Origin: Thermoleophilia bacterium
GTDB taxonomy: Bacteria > Actinomycetota > Thermoleophilia > BMS3ABIN01
DNA: 34,658 nucleotides
Direction: 5' to 3'
Assembly: GCA_016650015.1 (NCBI GenBank)
Contig: JAENWV010000006.1
Span: 1-34,658, forward strand
This document shows, piece after piece, positions 7,273 through 14,010 of this stretch. Position numbers and translations under genes: made by a program. The notes below the pieces were generated by a model. That model was not told the origin of the DNA. It ran no database searches and saw only the letters and a program-made list of their open reading frames with translations. Within the stretch, counting starts at the first letter, position 1, and each line of letters begins with the position of its first letter.

Positions 7273-7923
7273 ATGGGTCATTTACCGCCAACCAGAGAAG
7301 AGCATCCGCTACCGGCAGTCATCATGCACGCCGTTCATATGGTTTCGCTGGTCCTGCTGGTATTCACCGGGTTTTATATTCACAGCCCGTTCTTCAGCGG
7401 TTTCATGGGATACGCGCGGTCCATCCACCAGGTGGCCATGTGGACCTTCGTCTTCACTACGGTCATCCGGTTGTACTGGGCCTTCTTCGGCGCCGGATCG
7501 GCGCCTTCCGGCAGGCGGACCAAGCGGCGCGATTTTCACTGGTTCAGCCCGATAAGGCACAAGGGTGAAGGTAATTTCAGGGATACGCTCAAGTATTACC
7601 TTTTCCTGCGCAAGACCCATCCCGTGGTCGACAAGTTCAACCCGCTGCAGAAGGGTACCTATCTCTTCTGGGCTTTTGTACTGATACCGTTGACGCTGCT
7701 CACGGGGCTTTGCCTCTGGACGCCGACCCAGTCGTTCTTTGAATCATTCACCTACTGGGCCGGTGGCCTGGCGGCCATGCGCAGTTATCACTACCTGCTG
7801 ATGTGGGTCTTCATCGTCACCGCCGGCATTCACCTCTATCTGGTCGTGGCTGAGGTCGCCAGGAAGCTACCTCTGATGTTCGCCTGGAAAGAGGGCAAGA
7901 ATGCGCCGCCAAAACGAACGTAG
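7273..7923 (+). CDS. hydrogenase b-type cytochrome subunit
   Basis: A 216-residue membrane protein of the HyaC/HupC di-haem cytochrome b family, which anchors the hydrogenase dimer and passes electrons to the quinone pool. Four hydrophobic segments lie at about 16-38, 54-72, 130-150 and 172-195. Histidines positioned as haem-ligand candidates are H19 or H22 in helix 1, H52 before helix 2, and H173 (SYHYLLMW) and H187 in helix 4. The start is ATG at 7273; an earlier in-frame start at 7219 is excluded because that stretch encodes the selenoprotein tail of the large subunit in another frame. The ribosome site is weak, so translation may depend on ribosomes arriving from the large subunit, i.e. 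on TGA read-through. It belongs to the hydrogenase operon. Confidence 0.92.
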   Translation: MGHLPPTREEHPLPAVIMHAVHMVSLVLLVFTGFYIHSPFFSGFMGYARSIHQVAMWTFVFTTVIRLYWAFFGAGSAPSGRRTKRRDFHWFSPIRHKGEGNFRDTLKYYLFLRKTHPVVDKFNPLQKGTYLFWAFVLIPLTLLTGLCLWTPTQSFFESFTYWAGGLAAMRSYHYLLMWVFIVTAGIHLYLVVAEVARKLPLMFAWKEGKNAPPKRT

Positions 7924-7931
7924 TCAGATAA

Positions 7932-8447
7932 TTGGCGGACTTGACTGAAGCTGACGGGGGCGCGGGCGCCGCAGGCGCCCGCGCCCCCTCCATAACCATC
8001 CTCGGCGTCGGCAACACGCTGATGGGCGACGATGGCTTAGGCATCTTCGTTGTCGATGGCCTGGACGCCGAAGCTCTCGGCCCCGGGGTCAGCGTTATCG
8101 CCGGCGACACCGCCGGCATGGCCCTTCTAAAACACTTCCTCGAGTCCGACGTGGTCATCGTCGTCGACGCCATGGCCGCCGAAGCCGAGCCCGGCGCCAT
8201 CTTTCGCTTCGACCCTGACGAGGCCGGTATAATGAACCTGCGCTCCAACAACATCCACGGCATGGGCGTTCCTCACCTGGTGACCAACGCCCGGCTCATG
8301 GGGGCCGACCCCCAGGTCACTGTCTTTGCCGTGCAGGTCGGCAGCGTCCAGCCCCGCAACCTTGAGCTCACCCCGCCAGTGGAGTCTGCAGTTGAGCGGG
8401 TCAGAGAGTTGATAGCGGCCGAAGTTGCTCAGCTGCTCGGGAATTGA
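7932..8447 (+). CDS. hydrogenase maturation protease
   Basis: A 171-residue endopeptidase of the HyaD/HybD/HupD family, which removes the C-terminal tail of the hydrogenase large subunit after nickel insertion. The signature GVGNTLMGDDGLG is at residues 25-37. By comparison with HybD the nickel-sensing residues are D34, D79 (VVDAM) and H109 (NIHGMG). Its likely substrate is the large subunit, cut after H529; here the residue near the site is selenocysteine instead of cysteine. The given start is TTG at 7932, eight bases after the cytochrome stop, with no clear ribosome site; the extra ~20 Gly/Ala-rich residues before GVGN suggest the true start may be slightly later. No hypA-F genes are in the window. 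Confidence 0.92.
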   Translation: MADLTEADGGAGAAGARAPSITILGVGNTLMGDDGLGIFVVDGLDAEALGPGVSVIAGDTAGMALLKHFLESDVVIVVDAMAAEAEPGAIFRFDPDEAGIMNLRSNNIHGMGVPHLVTNARLMGADPQVTVFAVQVGSVQPRNLELTPPVESAVERVRELIAAEVAQLLGN

Positions 8448-8561
8448 AACGGCTCGCCGTCCGGAAATATTTTGCCTTTTCTCTTTTGCCCCTGTATGCA
8501 CTGGCTCACTTCAATGAGTTTCTGTTTGTAATTCTCCCTCTTCCGGGTACAGAATGATGCC

Positions 8562-9056
8562 ATGTTTTTGATCCTGCTCGCCGTTTTTATCATCGTGCCG
8601 CTGGCGGAGCTCATGGTCATTTTTGAGATAGGCTCCCGCCTCGGCTATTTCGAAACAATCCTGACGCTGGTCCTCATCAGCTTCGCCGGCGCGGCGCTGG
8701 CCAAACGGCAGGGTTACGCCGTGGTGGCGCGCATCCAGCAGGACTTCAGTCTGGGAAGAATGCCGGGTGACTCGTTAATCGATGGAGCCCTGATCCTGAC
8801 CGGGGCACTCCTGCTGCTCACTCCCGGCTACATCACCGACACCGCCGGCCTGTTGCTCCTGCTGCCCCCGGTGCGAAAACTGGTTCGCTCGTATGCAAAA
8901 CGCCGCCTGCAGCGAGCGATAGAGCGGCGCACCGTACATGTTTATGGTCCCGGCGGGACCGGCGATCGGGGCAACGGGGCCAGCGGACGCCCCGGCCCCG
9001 GCTACCACGAAACACCGCCGGAGCCCGAGCAGCGCCGCAAGGAGCTGGAAGACTAG
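8562..9056 (+). CDS. fxsA: FxsA family membrane protein
   Basis: A 164-residue protein matching the FxsA family, small cytoplasmic membrane proteins named for suppression of F-exclusion of phage T7. It begins MFLILLAVFIIVPLAELMVIFEIG, with conserved segments GYFETI, AKRQG, ALILTGALLLLTPGYITDTAGLLLLLPP. Hydrophobic segments are at about 2-22, 27-46 and 74-105, followed by a basic stretch and a hydrophilic, Gly/Pro/Glu-rich tail (about 125-164) that the family often lacks or varies. The next gene starts directly after its TAG (ATG at 9057), so the two are one transcription unit. Its cellular role is not known in general. Confidence 0.9.
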   Translation: MFLILLAVFIIVPLAELMVIFEIGSRLGYFETILTLVLISFAGAALAKRQGYAVVARIQQDFSLGRMPGDSLIDGALILTGALLLLTPGYITDTAGLLLLLPPVRKLVRSYAKRRLQRAIERRTVHVYGPGGTGDRGNGASGRPGPGYHETPPEPEQRRKELED

Positions 9057-10544
9057 ATGCCGCGGCCCCTGCTTTACCTCCTGGTTCTCGCCTCCGGCAT
9101 GACGACCATGGCCACGGAGATGAGCGGCTCGAGGTTGATCGCCCCCTACTTCGGCAACTCGTTGTTCATCTGGGCGAACCTCATCGGCCTGATCCTCATC
9201 TACCTAACCGCCGGTTATTACCTCGGCGGACGCCTGGCCGACCGCCGGCCGGAGCCACGCCTGCTCTGCTGGCTGACCATGGTGGCAGCCGCGTCCATCG
9301 CGGCGTTGCCCTTCGTCGCCCGGCCGGTCATGGGGCTCGCCATCAAGGGGCTCGAAACAATTTCAGCCGGCGCCTTCCTCGGATCTTTTGCCGTCACCGT
9401 CCTGCTCTTCGCCGTGCCGGTGACCATACTTGGCATGGTGCCGCCTTTTGCCATCCGCCTGCGCATGACCGGGGTCGAGTCGGCGGGGAACGTCTCCGGC
9501 AGCCTTTACGCCCTCTCCACCCTGGGCAGCATCATCGGCACCTTCTTGCCGGTGCTGGTGCTTATCCCCTGGGTCGGTACCCGTGACACCATGCTGCTCT
9601 TCGCCGGAATGCTTGCCGCGGTTTCAGCGGCCGGGCTCGGCCGGAGGCTCTGGGCGGGGGCGCCGCTGATTATCCTGGTCGGGCTCGCCGTCCCCCAAGG
9701 CGCCATCAAGCCCGATCCCGACAGCATCTTCGAAACCGAATCGCCTTATCAGTACATCCAGGTGGTGGATAATGGCGGCACGAAATACCTGAAGCTGAAC
9801 GAAGGCTGGGCGGTCCACTCCGTCTACAACCCCGACCGCCTGCTCACCGGTGGTTACTGGGATTATTTTTCCATCGCACCCTGGTTCGCCGCTGACGCCG
9901 CTCCGGAAAACGTGTTGGTGATCGGCAACGCCGCCGGCTCCATTCCCCGGCTACTGACCGCTTTCTACCCCAATGTCCAGGTGGACGGTGTCGAAATCGA
10001 CCCCGACGTGGTTGACGCCGGCCGCAAATATTTCGATATGAACGAGCCCAACCTGACCGTCCACGTGGCCGACGGAAGGCCCTTCCTCAAAACCAGCGAT
10101 AAAAGCTGGGACCTGATCGCCGTCGACGCTTTCCGCCAGCCTTACATACCCTTCTACCTGACAACCCGGGAGTTTTTCGAAGAGACCCGGGAGCACCTCA
10201 CCGAGCAGGGTGTGGTCATGATAAACGTGGGCAAGACCCCCGGCGACAGCGCGGTGGCCGACGCCATCGCCGCCACCATGCGCGACGTCTACCCGTCGGT
10301 CTACACTTTCAACACTGGTCAGTTCAACCAGCTGGTTGTTGCCACCAGGCAGCCGGCCAGCTCCAGCGACCTGCGGTCCCGCACGAGCGCCATGCCGCCA
10401 CGAGTGGCGGAGCTGGCGCGAGAGGTGTTGCCCAAACTCCGGGAGGTGCAGCCGGGCGGCACCATCCTCACCGACGACAAGGCGCCCGTGGAGTGGCTCA
10501 CCGACCAGATGATCATTGATTACGCCACGGCAAGACAGGACTAG
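9057..10544 (+). CDS. membrane-fused spermidine synthase-like protein
   Basis: A 495-residue two-part protein. Residues about 1-220 contain roughly seven hydrophobic helices. Residues about 225-495 form a soluble Rossmann-type methyltransferase/aminopropyltransferase domain, with VLVIGNAAGS, DGVEIDPDVVDAGRKYFD (acidic residue that binds the adenosyl ribose), VADGRPFLK, and DLIAVDAFRQPYIPFYLTTREFFE. This is the 'fused MFS/spermidine synthase' architecture seen in many bacteria. The classical GGG(D/E) polyamine-site motif is not obvious, so aminopropyl transfer to putrescine cannot be assumed. No speD or speE partner is adjacent. The gene follows fxsA without a gap. An imperfect direct repeat lies just after its stop. 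Confidence 0.85.
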   Translation: MPRPLLYLLVLASGMTTMATEMSGSRLIAPYFGNSLFIWANLIGLILIYLTAGYYLGGRLADRRPEPRLLCWLTMVAAASIAALPFVARPVMGLAIKGLETISAGAFLGSFAVTVLLFAVPVTILGMVPPFAIRLRMTGVESAGNVSGSLYALSTLGSIIGTFLPVLVLIPWVGTRDTMLLFAGMLAAVSAAGLGRRLWAGAPLIILVGLAVPQGAIKPDPDSIFETESPYQYIQVVDNGGTKYLKLNEGWAVHSVYNPDRLLTGGYWDYFSIAPWFAADAAPENVLVIGNAAGSIPRLLTAFYPNVQVDGVEIDPDVVDAGRKYFDMNEPNLTVHVADGRPFLKTSDKSWDLIAVDAFRQPYIPFYLTTREFFEETREHLTEQGVVMINVGKTPGDSAVADAIAATMRDVYPSVYTFNTGQFNQLVVATRQPASSSDLRSRTSAMPPRVAELAREVLPKLREVQPGGTILTDDKAPVEWLTDQMIIDYATARQD

Positions 10545-10606
10545 GATACTCTTGTCCGGGAACCGCTGCGGGGCAGAACCAGGATTTTCTTGCCCGGGAA
10601 AGCCGC
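10543..10606 (+). repeat. imperfect direct repeat upstream of the fluoride riboswitch
   Basis: AGGATACTCTTGTCCGGGAA (from 10543) recurs as AGGATTTTCTTGCCCGGGAA (from 10581), 38 bases apart, and both copies run on into similar CCGC sequence. The second copy contains the proposed -35 box of the crcB promoter, so it may have arisen by a local duplication that built or copied a promoter. No regulator is recognised. Confidence 0.5.
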
Positions 10607-10618
10607 TATTGCTATCAT
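10590..10618 (+). promoter_or_regulatory. candidate promoter of the fluoride operon
   Basis: TTGCCC at 10590-10595 and TATCAT at 10613-10618 are separated by 17 bases, a good sigma-70 arrangement. Transcription would start near 10625, about 20 bases before the fluoride aptamer, which is where it should be. A TATATA at 10641-10646 lies too close to the aptamer to be a good -10 box. Confidence 0.5.
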
Positions 10619-10647
10619 CCAGGATCAACGATCATTTTTTTATATAT

Positions 10648-10696
10648 GGCGATGAGGCTCGCCTTTAACCGCTCGCTGAGAGCTAATGGCTTCTAC
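10648..10696 (+). promoter_or_regulatory. fluoride riboswitch (crcB motif)
   Basis: The sequence matches the crcB-motif aptamer closely. The first hairpin is GGCGA...TCGCC, with loop TGAGGC, at 10648-10663. TTTAACC links it to a second hairpin GCTC...GAGC at 10671-10683. The conserved TAATGGCTTCTAC follows at 10684-10696. The loop GAGGC can pair with GCTTC to form the pseudoknot known from the Thermotoga petrophila structure. In this class fluoride with Mg2+ stabilises the aptamer and turns expression on. The gene for a CrcB fluoride channel lies directly downstream, and an overlapping terminator supplies the switch. Confidence 0.95.
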
Positions 10697-10718
10697 AGGA
10701 AACTGTGGGAGCTTTTTT
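10689..10718 (+). terminator. riboswitch-controlled intrinsic terminator
   Basis: GCTTCTACAG (10689-10698), loop GAAA, and CTGTGGGAGC (10703-10712) form a 10-bp stem including G-U pairs, followed by six T (10713-10718). The left arm shares GCTTCTAC with the 3' part of the fluoride aptamer, so ligand-bound aptamer and terminator exclude each other. Fluoride would therefore permit read-through into crcB. Confidence 0.93.
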
Positions 10719-10782
10719 AGTTCCGAAACGTCAGTCGGTAACAGGGATCAGGCTACCGAAAGCGCTGAGCCCGGGAGGCAGC

Positions 10783-10809
10783 ATGAGAAAAGCAGCCAGC
10801 ACGTGTTGA
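10783..10809 (+). CDS. eight-codon minigene overlapping the crcB start
   Basis: GGGAGG at 10773-10778 is the only strong ribosome site in the crcB leader, and the ATG at the right distance (10783) opens an eight-codon frame (MRKAASTC, TGA). Its stop overlaps the in-frame GTG (10803) and TTG (10806) candidates for crcB. It may serve translational coupling. It is equally possible that the peptide has no role of its own. Confidence 0.45.
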   Translation: MRKAASTC

Positions 10810-11177
10810 ATTATCTGGTAATCGGGCTGGGCGGTTTCGCCGGCGCCGTCGGCCGGTACATAATCGCCCTCTGGATCGGCGAGCGCTGGGGGAGAAGCTT
10901 CCCGTTGGGTACTCTGACAGTCAACATCAGTGGCTGTTTCCTGATTGGGCTGCTCATGTCGGTGTTCCTGGAAAAAACAATGGTCAGCCCCCAGTGGCGA
11001 TCTTTTCTGGTGGTCGGGTTTCTGGGCGCCTACACCACTTTCTCCGCCTTTGAATACGAAACCGGCGGCCTGGTGAAAGACGGTGAGCTGCTTTTCGCGG
11101 CACTTAATGTCATTCTAAGCGTGGCGGCCGGCTTCGCCGCCCTCAAACTCGGCGAGGTGCTCGCCAGGGGATTCTAG
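10803..11177 (+). CDS. crcB: CrcB/Fluc fluoride channel
   Basis: A small four-helix membrane protein of the Fluc family, which assembles as a dual-topology dimer and exports fluoride. Diagnostic segments are YLVIGLGGFAGAVGRY near the start, GTLTVNISGCFLIGLL, and GFLGAYTTFSAFEYET, the last holding the Thr and Phe residues that line the ion path. The frame is open back to an ATG at 10686, but that lies inside the riboswitch aptamer and upstream of its terminator. The family N-terminus fits a start at GTG 10803 or TTG 10806, giving about 124 residues, the usual length. The gene heads a fluoride-controlled unit with the DUF190 and phosphoesterase genes. Confidence 0.94.
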   Translation: MLNYLVIGLGGFAGAVGRYIIALWIGERWGRSFPLGTLTVNISGCFLIGLLMSVFLEKTMVSPQWRSFLVVGFLGAYTTFSAFEYETGGLVKDGELLFAALNVILSVAAGFAALKLGEVLARGF

Positions 11178-11187
11178 GAGGACAGAC

Positions 11188-11535
11188 ATGCAGAATGGCG
11201 ACATGGTGAAAAAACTCACCGTTTACTTAGATGAAAAGGACAAGTTTCACCACCGTCCGGTTTACGAGGTCCTGCTCGACATTCTCCACCGAAACGGCAT
11301 CGCCGGCGCCAGCGTCTTTCGGGGGGTCAGCGGCTACGGCGCCGACCTGGTTCTGCATTCCTCCAAAATGCTGGACCTGTCCACGAACCTGCCTCTCAAG
11401 ATCGAAGCGGTGGACTCGGAGGCGAAGATAGACTCGGTACTGCCGGAAATCTGCGAGGTGGTGGAGAAAGGGCTGGTGGAAGTCTCCAACACCCTCGTGA
11501 TCAGATGTGATGCAAATCGTCAGGCTGGCCATTGA
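11188..11535 (+). CDS. DUF190 protein, CrcB partner
   Basis: A 115-residue cytoplasmic protein of the DUF190 family, which has a PII-like ferredoxin fold and is often found beside or fused to CrcB. Characteristic segments are LTVYLDEKDKFHHRPVYEVLLDILHRNGIAGASVFRGVSGYG, then a stretch with LPLKIEAVDSEAKIDSVLPEI and a C-terminal strand GLVEVSNTLVI. The ATG at 11188 has AGGAGGA upstream, overlapping the crcB stop region, so it is co-translated with crcB. The family is thought to modulate the channel or sense a small ligand, but this is not established. Its stop TGA overlaps the TTG start of the next gene. Confidence 0.9.
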   Translation: MQNGDMVKKLTVYLDEKDKFHHRPVYEVLLDILHRNGIAGASVFRGVSGYGADLVLHSSKMLDLSTNLPLKIEAVDSEAKIDSVLPEICEVVEKGLVEVSNTLVIRCDANRQAGH

Positions 11536-12281
11536 GAGCCCTGGTCATATCCGACATCCACGCCAACATCGATGCGCTCCGGGCCATTGATGAACCCTGC
11601 GACGCCGTCGTCTGTCTGGGCGACATCGTCGATTACGGTCCCGAGCCGGCTGCCTGCATCGATTACCTCAGGAACCTCACCGTGCCGCTCCTGCGCGTGC
11701 GCGGCAACCATGACAACGCCGTGGCCTTCCGGGTCGACTGCGCCTGCGGCGAGGCTTTCAAGCACCTCTCCATACTGACCCGCGAGTACATGTGGCAGGT
11801 GTTGGACCGGGAGCAGCTGGAATGGATCGGCGAGCCCGAAACCATCCTGAATCTCGAGTCCGGTGGCAGCAGTGCCTATGCCACCCACGGTGCTCCATCC
11901 GACAACCTCTTCCGCTACCTCACTCCGGAAACCGGCCACGAAGACCTCGCGTTAGAGCTGAAAACAGCCGGTGCCGACATTGTCCTCACCGGCCACACTC
12001 ACAAACCGTTCATCCGGAAGATCGACGGCAGGTTGATGGTCAATGTGGGCAGCGTCGGCCAGCCGCGCGATGGCATCGCAAAAGTGAGCTATGCCGTTCT
12101 GGAAGACGGAAAGCTGGAGCTCAAACGCGCCAATTACGACATCGCCGTCGTCGTCGGCAAGCTGAAAGCGCTGCCACTCGATACCGGCGCCATCGGAGAG
12201 CTCGCCTATATTCTCGAGAACGCGGGCACGCCGCCCAGGAACCCGGATGACGAATTCCTTCCGGCCTGCAAATGCCTGTGA
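11532..12281 (+). CDS. calcineurin-like metallophosphoesterase
   Basis: A 249-residue phosphoesterase of the YfcE/MJ0936-like group. Metal-binding motifs are complete: SDIHAN (D8, H10), GDIVDYG (D31), RGNHDN (N59, H60), a mid-protein TTATHG-type strand (YATHGAPS) and GHTHKP with its two histidines near residue 157. Such enzymes hydrolyse phosphodiesters or phosphomonoesters with Mn2+ or similar metals; the substrate is not evident. The start is TTG at 11532, overlapping the DUF190 stop (TTGA), which gives tight translational coupling. It therefore belongs to the fluoride-switched unit. An unusual cysteine-rich touch (DCACGEAF, and CKCL at the C-terminus) is present. The family call is firm; the role in fluoride stress is inference. 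Confidence 0.9.
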   Translation: MRALVISDIHANIDALRAIDEPCDAVVCLGDIVDYGPEPAACIDYLRNLTVPLLRVRGNHDNAVAFRVDCACGEAFKHLSILTREYMWQVLDREQLEWIGEPETILNLESGGSSAYATHGAPSDNLFRYLTPETGHEDLALELKTAGADIVLTGHTHKPFIRKIDGRLMVNVGSVGQPRDGIAKVSYAVLEDGKLELKRANYDIAVVVGKLKALPLDTGAIGELAYILENAGTPPRNPDDEFLPACKCL

Positions 12282-12295
12282 TAAATTCGTGTAAA

Positions 12296-12393
12296 TCCTG
12301 GGGAGTAACTCCCGGGACACCTTCCTTAATAATTATTCAGCGGCCGGTGGACACGAGCATCCCCAGGACAGGAATCGAGTAAGGTGTCCCGGG
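12296..12393. repeat. crossing inverted repeats over the MFS gene start
   Basis: Two inverted repeats interlock. TCCTGGGG (12296-12303) pairs with CCCCAGGA (12361-12368). CCCGGGACACCTT (12311-12323) pairs perfectly with AAGGTGTCCCGGG (12381-12393). The order left1-left2-right1-right2 means they form either alternative long hairpins or a pseudoknot in RNA. The right arm of the 13-bp repeat covers the GTG start codon at 12384. A small local hairpin GGGAG-TAA-CTCCC (12301-12313) competes with the left arms. No known riboswitch class was recognised. Confidence 0.65.
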
Positions 12394-13571
12394 ATAAAGC
12401 AGAGCCCGGCTCACCCGTTCGCGGCATCAGCCGCAACGTCTTCATCCTGGGGATCACCAGCTTCCTCACCGACCTCTCCAGCGAGATCGTCTACCCCCTG
12501 GTACCCCTCTTCCTGACCGGCGTGCTTGGGGCCCCCTTTGCCGTAGTGGGGCTGATCGAGGGCATAGCCGAGAGCACCGCCAGCCTGCTTAAGGTTTTCT
12601 CCGGCTGGCTCTCCGACCGCTGGGGAAAGCGCCGGCCGCTGACCATCCTGGGGTACGGCATCTCATCACTGGCCAAGCCACTGCTGGCGGCCGCCACCGG
12701 CTGGCCCCTGGTGCTGGCCCTGCGCTTCGGTGACCGCCTCGGCAAAGGAATCAGGGTGGCGCCCCGCGACGCCCTGATCGCCGACTCGTCCGAGCCGGCC
12801 AACCGGGGCCGTGTATTCGGCTTCCACCGGGCCGCGGACACTACCGGCGCCACCCTGGGGGCACTGCTGGCGCTGGCGGCTCTCGGGCTGATCGGCGAAC
12901 GCTACCGCGCCATCTTCCTGATCTCGGCTATCCCCGGCCTGTTAGGAGTCGCGACCCTTTTCCTCATCCGCGAGCACGCGCATACCCACTCCCACACCGC
13001 CCGCCCCCGTCTATCCCTGTCACAATTCGACGGTAAATTCAAACTCTTCCTACTGGCCAGCGCTATCTTCGCCGTGGGCAACTCCAGCGACGTCTTCCTC
13101 ATCCTCAGGGCAAAAGACCTGGGGCTGTCCGCCTTTGGCGCCGTGCTGGCCTACGTTATCTTCAATCTCGTCTATGGCGCCTTCTCCATGCCGGCCGGTT
13201 CGCTTTCGGACCGCATCGGCCGCCGGCGCGTCATCGCCGCCGGCTTCGTGGTCTTCTCCCTGGTTTATCTGGGCTTCGCCCTGGCGGGCGGTTCCGCTTC
13301 CGTCTGGCCTCTCTTCGCGGTTTACGGCCTCTACATGGCCATGACCGAAGGGGTAGGCAAAGCCTTCGCGGCTGACATGGCGCCGCCGCATGCCCTGGGC
13401 ACGGCGCTGGGCACTTATAATACGGTGACCGGCTTGCTGACCTTCTTCTCCAGCCTGATCGCCGGACTGCTCTGGGACTCCATCGGCCCGCGCGCGCCCT
13501 TCCTCTTCGGCGCCCTCTCGGGACTCGTCGCGACCGCGGTGTTGCTGTTCGCCATCAGGGATCGGGAGTAA
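12384..13571 (+). CDS. MFS transporter
   Basis: A 395-residue member of the major facilitator superfamily with about 12 membrane helices. It opens NVFILGITSFLTDLSSEIVYPLVPLFL. The A-motif-like SGWLSDRWGKRRPL follows helix 2, GDRLGKGIRVAPRDALIADS lies in the loop to helix 4-5, and SLSDRIGRRRVIAAG repeats the A-motif in the second half. A histidine-rich loop, HAHTHSHTAR, lies in the central linker and could bind metal. The substrate is unknown. The GTG start has AGGAA at 12370-12374, nine bases upstream. Start codon and leader are embedded in crossing inverted repeats, which suggests translational control. It is 102 bases beyond the phosphoesterase, so it may or may not share the fluoride transcript. 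Confidence 0.88.
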   Translation: MSRDKAEPGSPVRGISRNVFILGITSFLTDLSSEIVYPLVPLFLTGVLGAPFAVVGLIEGIAESTASLLKVFSGWLSDRWGKRRPLTILGYGISSLAKPLLAAATGWPLVLALRFGDRLGKGIRVAPRDALIADSSEPANRGRVFGFHRAADTTGATLGALLALAALGLIGERYRAIFLISAIPGLLGVATLFLIREHAHTHSHTARPRLSLSQFDGKFKLFLLASAIFAVGNSSDVFLILRAKDLGLSAFGAVLAYVIFNLVYGAFSMPAGSLSDRIGRRRVIAAGFVVFSLVYLGFALAGGSASVWPLFAVYGLYMAMTEGVGKAFAADMAPPHALGTALGTYNTVTGLLTFFSSLIAGLLWDSIGPRAPFLFGALSGLVATAVLLFAIRDRE

Positions 13572-13641
13572 GCGCCAGCCACCACTCTTCCTGCTCCCGC
13601 GGGCCGACTCAACATTTCCTTCCATATCCGCCCCGGCGTTA

Positions 13642-13647
13642 TATAAT
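13642..13647 (+). promoter_or_regulatory. -10 box upstream of the small protein-galT unit
   Basis: A perfect TATAAT lies 33 bases before the ATG at 13681. No good -35 box occurs 16-18 bases upstream (CTTCCA is the nearest), so an activator may be needed. It lies in the 109-base gap after the MFS gene. Confidence 0.45.
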
Positions 13648-13680
13648 GTTCGCTGACCCCATCAAACAACAAAGACGGAT

Positions 13681-14010
13681 ATGGCTATAGAAAAGAAAAA
13701 ACAAGCGGATCGGATCGGTGAAGCCGGCGGGAGCTCCGGTGAGAAACCGGAAGAAAAAACCGGCAAGCCAATCACCGTCCACTCCTACGCCGGTTTCAAG
13801 CAAGACGAGAAACCACGCGCTTTCGAAGTTGACGGCATGCGTTTCACCGTGCTTTCAGTAAAAAAGACCTGGCAGGAGGAGTCGGAAAAGGGTCGTCATC
13901 GCAAGACCTTTTTCCGCGTTCACGCTCATAACGGCCGCACCTATGACATCGCGCGGGATTCCGGCTCGGGAGAGTGGACATTGGAACCCGGCCTACGCGA
14001 GAACAAATGA
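13681..14010 (+). CDS. small hypothetical protein with a beta-rich C-terminal domain
   Basis: A 109-residue cytoplasmic protein. The first 35 residues are Lys/Glu/Gly-rich and probably disordered. The rest reads SYAGFKQDEKPRAFEVDGMRFTV...TFFRVHAHNGRTYDIARDSGSGEWTLEPG, a compact beta-rich pattern like the DUF6504-type actinobacterial domain (assignment tentative). No catalytic residues are apparent. There is no strong ribosome site; a TATAAT sits 33 bases upstream of the ATG, so the mRNA leader may be short. It is translationally coupled to galT through an ATGA overlap at 14007-14010. Confidence 0.75.
   Translation: MAIEKKKQADRIGEAGGSSGEKPEEKTGKPITVHSYAGFKQDEKPRAFEVDGMRFTVLSVKKTWQEESEKGRHRKTFFRVHAHNGRTYDIARDSGSGEWTLEPGLRENK

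Noticed and set aside
10686-10802. N-terminal extension of CrcB from ATG 10686
   Set aside because: The ATG is inside the fluoride aptamer and precedes the riboswitch terminator; the 39 residues are unlike Fluc proteins.
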